Assembly (NCBI GenBank): GCA_000149225.2
Contig: CM000688.1
Span: forward strand, 248,001 to 312,000
Length of the DNA: 64,000 bases
Origin: Lachancea kluyveri NRRL Y-12651
Taxonomy: Eukaryota > Ascomycota > Saccharomycetes > Saccharomycetales > Saccharomycetaceae
Direction: 5' to 3'
How positions within the stretch are numbered: the first letter of the stretch is position 1; each line of letters opens with the position of its first letter. Under the pieces are notes generated by a model. It was given only the letters and a program-made list of their open reading frames with translations, had not been told where the DNA came from and did not search any database. The translations under genes and the position numbers were made by a program. This document shows positions 57,140 through 64,000 of this stretch, in pieces.

Positions 57140-59829
57140 TCACCGTCATCCGAAATTGTTTGTTTAATGCTCACCATTCTAACGCGCCATACGCACAAAA
57201 ACATAACTGACAGTTTTACCATCTTTACCTAACGCTACTTATGTTTATACAAGCGGTTGTACGATTGGTAGTCAGCACTAATAGATTCTTACAAGCTAAA
57301 TAATAATTCAACTGTTTATGAGTGCTTCTTTCAACACATATCTCATAGGTAGAGATTTATAACATCAGAATAAAGGTATTTGAGCACGGGGAAGATTAAG
57401 TCGTCACTAGACGCGCTGGAATTGCGTCAGCGTTCGACGAAATACGCCAAGAGACAGAAGTTGATACAGGACCTCCTCTTAAAATTCTCGTTTCAGATAC
57501 TACAATCCTAGGTGTACTGTCATTTTGGTGTTGACGATCGGATCCGAAAAAATCATCTGTCGAAACGCGTGATTCACATGAACGATTCAATACATCTTTA
57601 TGAAAAAAAAAAATGAAAATCATCAGCATACTTTACCCTTCGAGTTCCTTCCTTCTTTTCTTTCCCGGTTTTTCATTTGCTCTTTATCGGTGCTGGCTTT
57701 TGTTATATTTTACCAGTTGAACATGATTGTCAGTGCAAGCACCAGGAAGAAAAAGGAAAGTTATATTCGCCTTGCGCCCGAAACAACTGAGAATGAAACA
57801 TTATGTAAATCCATATAACGGAGACAGCTGATGACCATACCACATTCAGCGCGGTTCTTGTCGCGTAGCGGAAAGCACTAAAAATTCCGGGATAAACGTG
57901 TCCAATGGTGTAACATGAGCACATATTCCGTCGCTGAAGAAGCAGGGTCGAAGATAGTCGTGGGCTTGAATTGTGTTTATATCTATCAAAATGCTCCTAT
58001 CTCGTATACCAACTACTGAAAGAGCCCAAGTTTAGTTTTAAGTTCCAAAGTGGCTATAGTTTGACAGGAAAGAAGCTGCTTTAAAAAAAAACAAATTTTA
58101 ACTTGAGATTAGCGTTTTCAGGCACCACCACACCGATTATGAACTACATGCTCTCCAGAACAACAATCATAGAGCTATTGAGAAAGAAGAAAATCTTCGT
58201 TGTCATGTTTTAACTTTGAAACACTTTATTTCATTGTAAGAAAGTTTACAGAGTTTGCAAAAACAATATGGAATATCCTGTACTCACATAACGTTGAAGC
58301 CTGAGTTGTGGACCAGAATTGAGCAGGCACCTAATAACGTCTGTCTGACACAATACTTTGTACGAATCGTATCAAGCTATCGAAATATTTTGAACTTTGT
58401 TACCTCTTCTCAAGCAATGATACGATAAACAGAGGTGACATATAGTCATTTCTTAGTGTCACCAACTGTAGCAGTGATAACCCATCCCTTTCAGCATTTT
58501 AATTCGAGGTGATCGGACGCTTGCGATACTTTTTCCAAGCTGCACAAAAATATTTGTTGAAATTCCTAACATCAAATAGAAATCCTCTTCTTGATTCTCT
58601 CCCGCTATCTAGAAAGGCTGCAGCATCAAGTATCACCTCAGTTTTCTCATATCCCGAAGCACCCATCAAAATTTAACGTTAGAGGGTACGGGAGCATTTT
58701 ATGTAACTACCGAAAATCTTGCCAGCTCAGACAGAATCCGTTTCTACTCAAGTCGCAATATGCCCACTTCTAATAAAAGATACGCTAATGTTTCTGCTAT
58801 TCGTGTAGTACGTAAAATGGGCCAAATTTCGACCGTTTTTGTATTTTAACGAGTCGTAGTGTTTCGATTTCGAAAAGCAGCATAAAAACGAGAGTTTTAT
58901 GCCTGTCGATGAGTAAGTGATCGGGCAAACGACCAGTTTTTGTCGCACGGCTTTACGACATAAAACTTAATCTCGTAAAATAACGGTACTACCTTGTTTT
59001 TTTTTTTTTTTAATTCGATCTTTTTGGAGTTCCCAACATTGTCCATTTCCCTGTCAACTCGGGCTAAATTCTCTTAAACGAAGAATGAACCAAGGTCTCT
59101 ACAACTGCTGCTCTTCGAACGTGCTCTAGACAAAAGTAAGAAGACAGTACTATAAGAAAGCAGTACTTCAAATATGTAATTATCCAATGCAGGCCGCAGT
59201 TGGTTCTACCGATTCGCCCCGAAGCAGTCGCTCCTGCAGTGGGGAGCATACTGTCCACATCGAATGGCCAGATTTGCAGTGAGTGTCAATAGTACAGGCA
59301 AAATTAGCCACAATTAGCCACTAATAATGAGTGCATTCTCGGGCATTGTACAGTAAGGGCCTCGTTTCTTTAACCTGTAAGTGCAACACGCGATTGACAC
59401 GGCTACCCCGGGACTACATACTCACATACGACGGCTGTCACAGGAAAATTTTTCTTCAACAATCAAACCAAGAGACCAGCCATCACATAACCGAAGGGGG
59501 AGAGGGGTTCGGAAAAGACAAAAAAAAAGGAACAGAATCGAAAACCTACCTCATTCTTCTGAACACACCAGATAAGTGTACTGCAATCAAACGTAAAAAC
59601 AAAAACAGATACTCTCAGTAGTAGGAAATTCAAAGAAGTATAATCCTGTTAAGAGAACAATCGACCTTTCCACACATTACTTTTTTTTTCAAGTTTTAGT
59701 CATCCATTTCTCAGCAATCCTTTGATTACAGAGCTAAAGAGCTGTATTTTGGCTATCGCCTGCTATGGATCCACTTTGATTAATAATATTACAGAAACAT
59801 AATAAAATAACACACTTTAAGGAGAAACG
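57140..59829. other. Long gene-poor stretch between the FTR1-like gene and HAA1
   Basis: At 2.7 kb this is the longest gap in the window. It holds two short frames of doubtful status (57600-57818 forward, with one hydrophobic helix; 57396-57629 reverse). It also contains a perfect 8-bp inverted repeat with a 7-nt loop (58880-58902) and a 4-codon upstream frame at 59765-59779 just before HAA1. No tRNA or LTR was recognised. It may include a long regulated HAA1 promoter or a decayed gene. Confidence 0.4.
57600..57818 (+). CDS. Hypothetical small single-pass membrane protein (doubtful)
   Basis: 72 codons from ATG. There is a polar N-terminus, one strongly hydrophobic segment at about residues 23-45 (RFFICSLSVLAFVIFYQLNM), then a lysine/glutamate tail (STRKKKESYIRLAPETTENE). 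The positive charges just after the helix are typical of a real membrane protein. I recognise no homologue. It could equally be chance in A+T-rich DNA. Confidence 0.22.
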   Translation: MKKKNENHQHTLPFEFLPSFLSRFFICSLSVLAFVIFYQLNMIVSASTRKKKESYIRLAPETTENETLCKSI

Positions 59830-61686
59830 ATGGTTTTGATAAACGGTGTTAAATACGCCTGCGAGCGTTGTATTAGAGGCCACAGGGTCACAACTTGTAA
59901 CCATACTGATCAGCCTTTGATGATGATTAAACCAAAGGGCAGACCGTCCACTACTTGTAATCACTGTAAAGAATTAAGAAAGAATAAGAACGCTAACCCA
60001 TCAGGTATGTGCACGTGTGGTCGACAGGAGAAGAAAAGACTGGCACAAAGAGCAAAAGAGGAGGCTAGGGCTAAAGCTAAATCCGAAACTTGCAAATGTT
60101 TGGATAAAGAAAAGTGTCTCTGCCATTCAAAAAGGCGGAGCCGGAAACCTAGTATCAAAGGCAGGCCGAAGTCATCTGGCGGAATTACAGCTGGTACTAA
60201 TATCACTCCTGCTGGAACACCTGCTCTTGCGATGCTCGATTCAGATTTTGGGAAAATCTCAAAACCTCATCCTTTAACGTCTCTGACGTCACTACACTCT
60301 TCACAATCACTAGATCAGGATTTCTCACTTGCTGGTAGCCCAGCAATGTCTCAGTCGCTGTCCAACAACAATTGGGATGCAAGCTCGATATCAAGTTCTT
60401 TGAGATCAGAATCTCGTCTAAATTTGTTGGAGAGAGGCAGAGTAAACAATAATCTTGTTGGTCTGGATCCCTTGAATGATACTAGGCCTATAACGCCACA
60501 CACACGAGCAAGAGTGGGTGAAGTTACGGTTCCACTAGAAGAGTACATTCCTTCCGATATCAATGGAATAGGCAATGTTAACGATAATTCCTTGTTAAGC
60601 GAGGAAATGACTTGGTCTATGAACAATACGGGTAATGGTCTACTAGATTTATTCACTGATACCTCCTCAAGATCTGGCATTAATTACACTAAGCTGAAAG
60701 AGCAACTCCTGCAACAGAAAAAAGCACAAGACGATAGCAGTGGCGGTTTAGATGCCTTTTCTTCCCCAGAAAATGAATGTAGCAATACGTTGGGCTCTAA
60801 CAGCCTCTTACTCGATAATAGGAGAACAAATACAGCAACAACGTCAAAGCTAATTAACAGGTCCGATTCTATAAGATCTAATTCGTCCCACGAAAGTAAT
60901 CAGTCCGACGCCAACAAACCACCGCTGAGGTCTTTGAGCAGTTTTGATTCCGCGTCCCAATGCTTACAGAATAGCCATAAAGTTTCCCACCAGCAAGTGG
61001 CTTTACCTCACAACGGCAATTATAGAAGGAGAAAAAGCCATTTTGGAACCCTGCAGGAGAAATCTTCGACCGATGCTTGTGGTTTAGATAACGAGAGTGT
61101 GAAAAGTGTAGAGGTGTTCTCATTAACACCAAGTTTCATGGATATTCCAGAGAACGGTAAGTCGCTGTATATGAATTCTGCCAGCACAAATCCGTTTTAT
61201 CATCACAGCAACACCACACTTCCAAGGCAGAGATCTGCTAGCGTGCACAGAAACCATCGCTACGAGCAACACCCAACGTTGAAACATAGCAGAACCGACT
61301 CATCATTCGGTGGTATCAACCCTACCATGGTTTCGAACTTTGATGACAGGATTAGTCTGAATTCGTTGGCCTCACCGCCTAATGTAGAACCAAATTCATT
61401 CTCAAACTTCCCACAAACCCTCTCACCAAAAGAGAGTCAGTTTACTAAAAAGTTGGTAGGGCCTACTAGATTCACTTCAGAGTTGAACCAAGCGCTTGTG
61501 ATTGATGGGATTGACCTGGAAGACAATTCAATGTTCTCCGACCCAGCCAATGATTTTGGTATTAATAATGTTAAAAGCAATGAATCTTCTTCTGTAACCA
61601 ACAGCTCCAGGCCTTCACCATCACAATCCAATCAAGTATTCAACGAAAATTTTTCAGGACTAGATAATTTGATGTCGGGACTATGA
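59830..61686 (+). CDS. HAA1: Haa1, copper-fist transcription factor (Haa1/Cup2 pre-WGD gene)
   Basis: The product has 618 residues; S. cerevisiae Haa1 (YPR008W) has 694. The copper-fist DNA-binding domain is residues 1-43: zinc ligands C11, C14, C23 and H25, and the minor-groove motif KGRPSTTC (36-43). A second Cys-rich copper-cluster region follows at about 60-102 (CTCGRQEKK, CKCLDKEKCLCH). The acidic/serine-rich activation region keeps Haa1 blocks such as GEVTVPLEEYIPSDINGIG, EVFSLTPSFMDIPE and the C-terminus GLDNLMSGL. Haa1 drives the weak-acid response and its WGD sister Cup2 the copper response. Neighbours YRB30 and RAD54 are the neighbours of CUP2 in S. cerevisiae, so this is the unduplicated ancestor. 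Confidence 0.96.
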   Translation: MVLINGVKYACERCIRGHRVTTCNHTDQPLMMIKPKGRPSTTCNHCKELRKNKNANPSGMCTCGRQEKKRLAQRAKEEARAKAKSETCKCLDKEKCLCHSKRRSRKPSIKGRPKSSGGITAGTNITPAGTPALAMLDSDFGKISKPHPLTSLTSLHSSQSLDQDFSLAGSPAMSQSLSNNNWDASSISSSLRSESRLNLLERGRVNNNLVGLDPLNDTRPITPHTRARVGEVTVPLEEYIPSDINGIGNVNDNSLLSEEMTWSMNNTGNGLLDLFTDTSSRSGINYTKLKEQLLQQKKAQDDSSGGLDAFSSPENECSNTLGSNSLLLDNRRTNTATTSKLINRSDSIRSNSSHESNQSDANKPPLRSLSSFDSASQCLQNSHKVSHQQVALPHNGNYRRRKSHFGTLQEKSSTDACGLDNESVKSVEVFSLTPSFMDIPENGKSLYMNSASTNPFYHHSNTTLPRQRSASVHRNHRYEQHPTLKHSRTDSSFGGINPTMVSNFDDRISLNSLASPPNVEPNSFSNFPQTLSPKESQFTKKLVGPTRFTSELNQALVIDGIDLEDNSMFSDPANDFGINNVKSNESSSVTNSSRPSPSQSNQVFNENFSGLDNLMSGL

Positions 61687-61913
61687 TTTCCCAGACTCCG
61701 GTAAAGAGAGAAAACCAAGACCAAAGAAAAAAACAAAACTAATAAAAACTGAAAGGTTCACACATATGACTTCAATAATCTACTTTTTCAGGATATTGCT
61801 GGTTTAGATAGAACGTGACATACGTACTTCTATATAATGAGTAATGGTAATACTATAGCTGAGTTCGATAATATACTTCATCTCTGGAAAGAAACTGGAA
61901 ATAAGTTGTACTA

Positions 61914-63203
61914 TCACTGCTTGTTCAAATCTACTTTTTTCAAGCGATCTGTTACATCATCGATATTGTATCTTTTGGCCTTTATCGAGTTCGGATTCTC
62001 GTCGTTCAAATATAACGAAAGTCTTTCATCATGAACCTGTAAGATACTCATTTGATCGTTACACTGTAGAGAGGTCAACCTCAACAGATACTCCAGTAGA
62101 GCCAGTGAATTGTTCGTTTCTTTTGATTCAGAATATGGAGTTTCACCCTCGTCAGCACTCTCAAAACTGTCGTCACCTTCATCGTCTTCGTCTCTATCCT
62201 CATTCTCATCTTCGTCACTGCTGTCACTCCCATCATCGGGCACGTACTCTCCAAGTGCGAACCATTCTATATCTTCTGTAGAAGTTGCATGATCCTCTTT
62301 GAAAGAGCTCCTAAGATTGGAGTCTACTTTCAAGACCAACACTGGCGAGTTTCTTTCTTCCAATTTCAACAGTTTGCCAGAGGCGCTGAAAAACAGTCTG
62401 ATAATTTGATATATGTCCACATTGATAACTTTAGGAGTTTCTTCTTTGAGATCGTGATATCTACCGTCATCAAAGCTCTCTCTGATTTTTAAGTAGTAGT
62501 CATAGTCCTGTTTACTGTTGTGTCTCCTCCATAGCGTAACTATGGCCTTTTTCATATCTTCTTTCCAGGTGATCCGCGTTCTAGAGTCTTCTTGTCCATC
62601 AGGTGTTACTATATGATAAAAGATAGAAAAGAGAGTGAGTTCAAAGGTAGGCCCAACCTGGCGGTCATCTTTACCATTGAACTGCGTGTTATTTTTGCTA
62701 ATGTAATCTGATGCGTGAAGTAGGCTACCAGGTGACACGTGCTGGGGTAATGCAGCGCTTAAACTAGCACCCGATGTGGTCAAAGATAGGTTAATCAAAG
62801 GTATCACCTCCTCGATCCTAGAAAGTAAATCACGAATATAATTCTCTACTGCGTCGATAGAGGCTCTTTGTGTTTTAGCACCGTAGTTCTTGGTGATCTC
62901 GGCTATTCTATTATCAAAGGAATCAATCTCCTCTTTTAAATCTTTAGTGAGCCTCAAAGTACTACCCAAATTGGTGTTTCCCTTTGCAGCAACCAGTTTG
63001 ATCAAATCTATCGCTGGAGAAACTATTTCAATTCTAGTTTCTAACTTTTTTCTTAATCTTTCGAGCCTTGCAGCATCATCCTTTGGAATCTTGGTTAAAA
63101 AATTGGCCACAGTTTTAATTGCGTAACTAGAAGCTAGTGATATCCCTGATTTGATCGCAAACGTGACGGCTTGACTCCCAGCCTTGGCGAGTATTTCGTC
63201 CAT
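61914..63203 (-). CDS. YRB30: Yrb30, RanGTP-binding protein
   Basis: The product has 429 residues; S. cerevisiae Yrb30 (YGL164C) has 440. It begins MDEILAKAGSQAVTFAIKSGISLASSYAIKTV, a helical start shared with the family. An acidic stretch (DDGSDSSDEDENEDRDEDDEGDD) lies near residue 330. Yrb30 binds RanGTP through an unusual domain and blocks Rna1-stimulated GTP hydrolysis. It lies between HAA1 and RAD54, which supports the CUP2-side (chromosome VII) synteny. Confidence 0.93.
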   Translation of the reverse strand: MDEILAKAGSQAVTFAIKSGISLASSYAIKTVANFLTKIPKDDAARLERLRKKLETRIEIVSPAIDLIKLVAAKGNTNLGSTLRLTKDLKEEIDSFDNRIAEITKNYGAKTQRASIDAVENYIRDLLSRIEEVIPLINLSLTTSGASLSAALPQHVSPGSLLHASDYISKNNTQFNGKDDRQVGPTFELTLFSIFYHIVTPDGQEDSRTRITWKEDMKKAIVTLWRRHNSKQDYDYYLKIRESFDDGRYHDLKEETPKVINVDIYQIIRLFFSASGKLLKLEERNSPVLVLKVDSNLRSSFKEDHATSTEDIEWFALGEYVPDDGSDSSDEDENEDRDEDDEGDDSFESADEGETPYSESKETNNSLALLEYLLRLTSLQCNDQMSILQVHDERLSLYLNDENPNSIKAKRYNIDDVTDRLKKVDLNKQ

Positions 63204-63273
63204 TATTTTTCCTTATTGCCACTCCTGGGTATTAACGATGTATTTACTAGTTACAAACTTATTTATGGTTACC

Positions 63274-63294
63274 TTTTTTTTTTTTTTTTTTTTT
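63274..63294 (+). repeat. Poly(T) tract, 21 bp
   Basis: A pure T run lies between the RAD54 stop and the YRB30 start, in the YRB30 promoter. It is a likely nucleosome-excluding element. Confidence 0.95.
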
Positions 63295-63329
63295 CTCTCT
63301 TTCTATATCCCAATACTCGTATGCGTCGT

Positions 63330-64000
63330 TCAGTGCGAGATATACTGGAACGCGTAACTGATATCATTAAACTGATACTCGTTTTGTAACAAATGATCAT
63401 TAGTCTTGGCTAGTGCGTCATGATTTAAATGATTCCACGTTGTGGCATCACCATATAACATCGCTGGTGCCTTGATAATCTGTTTGCCACCCTTACAACG
63501 TTTGCAGTGGTAAGTTTCATGGGTATCACAGATAGTCTCCTCGTTAAATTCAAACAATTGCTTCAAATTGTCAGCACTAAATAGTCTTTCCACATCTTCC
63601 TTTTCATCAACAACACATGAACTTAAACTCATCTTCATAGACTGTCTCTGATAAATTTTTTCTTCGATAGATCCCGTAGAAATGAATCTGTAAATGAAAC
63701 AATCTTTCTTTTGACCATCTCTCCAAACACGGGCCAAAGCTTGTTGATCGGCAGCGGGATTCCAATCCGGATCCATCAAGATCAACCTATTGGCACCGAT
63801 TAAATTGATACCACAACCACCGGCCTTAGAACTTAACAAGAAGATAAACTCCTGCCCTTCTGGATCGTTAAACCTATCAACCAACTTCTGCCTTTTATTG
63901 ATATTCATAGTACCATCCAATCTCAACGAACCGTATTGGTTAGAACGGCACATTTTTTCAATTAGATCCAAAGTTTGGGTATAGTTGGAAATTAACACAA
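63330..64000 (-). CDS. RAD54: Rad54, Snf2-family recombination ATPase (C-terminal part, runs off right edge)
   Basis: About 222 C-terminal residues are visible. Helicase motif V/VI reads [47 protein letters not shown]. The cysteine cluster [37 protein letters not shown] and the end [10 protein letters not shown] match S. cerevisiae Rad54 (YGL163C, 898 residues) closely. Rad54 remodels Rad51 filaments and drives strand exchange in homologous recombination. The start lies beyond the window. Confidence 0.97.
   Translation of the reverse strand, partial: VLISNYTQTLDLIEKMCRSNQYGSLRLDGTMNINKRQKLVDRFNDPEGQEFIFLLSSKAGGCGINLIGANRLILMDPDWNPAADQQALARVWRDGQKKDCFIYRFISTGSIEEKIYQRQSMKMSLSSCVVDEKEDVERLFSADNLKQLFEFNEETICDTHETYHCKRCKGGKQIIKAPAMLYGDATTWNHLNHDALAKTNDHLLQNEYQFNDISYAFQYISH

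Noticed and set aside
58880-58902. Perfect 8-bp inverted repeat with 7-nt loop as a terminator or RNA gene
   Set aside because: There is no gene on either side close enough, and short A+T-rich hairpins of this size arise by chance.
59331-59621. 96-codon frame upstream of HAA1
   Set aside because: It begins with GTG and has no recognisable domain; likely HAA1 promoter or leader.
1-64000. Assignment to Saccharomyces mikatae or another sensu stricto species with translocations
   Set aside because: Genes of chromosomes VI and XVI alternate one by one, not in two joined blocks, and proteins such as Ncr1 are too divergent.

Overview
The window is nuclear DNA of a budding yeast in the family Saccharomycetaceae. 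The genes are compact and without introns, the centromere is a point centromere, and the tRNA-Phe gene carries a short intron. From memory of the Saccharomyces cerevisiae proteins, identity looks roughly 60-90 percent (about 65 percent for Ncr1), too low for a Saccharomyces sensu stricto species. Genes that lie on two different S. cerevisiae chromosomes (VI and XVI, the CEN6/CEN16 pair) alternate here along one chromosome. This is the order expected of a lineage that did not go through the whole-genome duplication (WGD). A Torulaspora/Zygosaccharomyces-type yeast fits best, but the species cannot be fixed by eye.

Layout. 1-5182: RRP12 (partial), MRPS16 and CIP1 in inverted order relative to S. 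cerevisiae, then a membrane-protein gene of the EI24/RRT8-LDS type. 5458-24093: CHL1, TFC8, NCR1, AEP3, LSP1, ULA1, SPB4, DEG1, SNF8, HAT1. 24171-24367: a point centromere with CDEI, a long CDEII (about 163 bp, near 88 percent A+T) and CDEIII. 24783-37684: LOC1, CIT3, PDH1, NIC96, YPI1, RPN11, SAD1 and the YFR006W orthologue. 38142-40005: tRNA-Phe(GAA) and an old Ty1/Ty2-delta-like LTR. 40006-53064: the YPR003C orthologue, AIM45, YFH7, HAL1, ICL2, REC8, FAR7. 54172-57139: a second delta-like LTR, tRNA-Gly(GCC), and an iron-permease gene (FTR1 family) that is not at this place in S. cerevisiae. 59830-64000: HAA1 (copper-fist regulator), YRB30 and the 3' part of RAD54.

How genes work together. 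CIT3 and PDH1 are adjacent, and with ICL2 about 20 kb away they supply the 2-methylcitrate (propionate) pathway. RRP12, SPB4 and LOC1 are ribosome-biogenesis genes, and each has PAC- and RRPE-type promoter motifs. RPN11 has an Rpn4 (PACE) site, REC8 has a URS1 meiotic element, and the FTR1-like gene has three Aft-type sites and a TATA box. These sites suggest that the regulatory circuits known from S. cerevisiae are shared.

Several genes have their longest open frame beginning with a non-ATG codon. For these (CIP1, the EI24-like gene, NCR1, RPN11, FAR7) the first in-frame ATG is given as the start. Gene names come from remembered similarity and gene order; no search was run.
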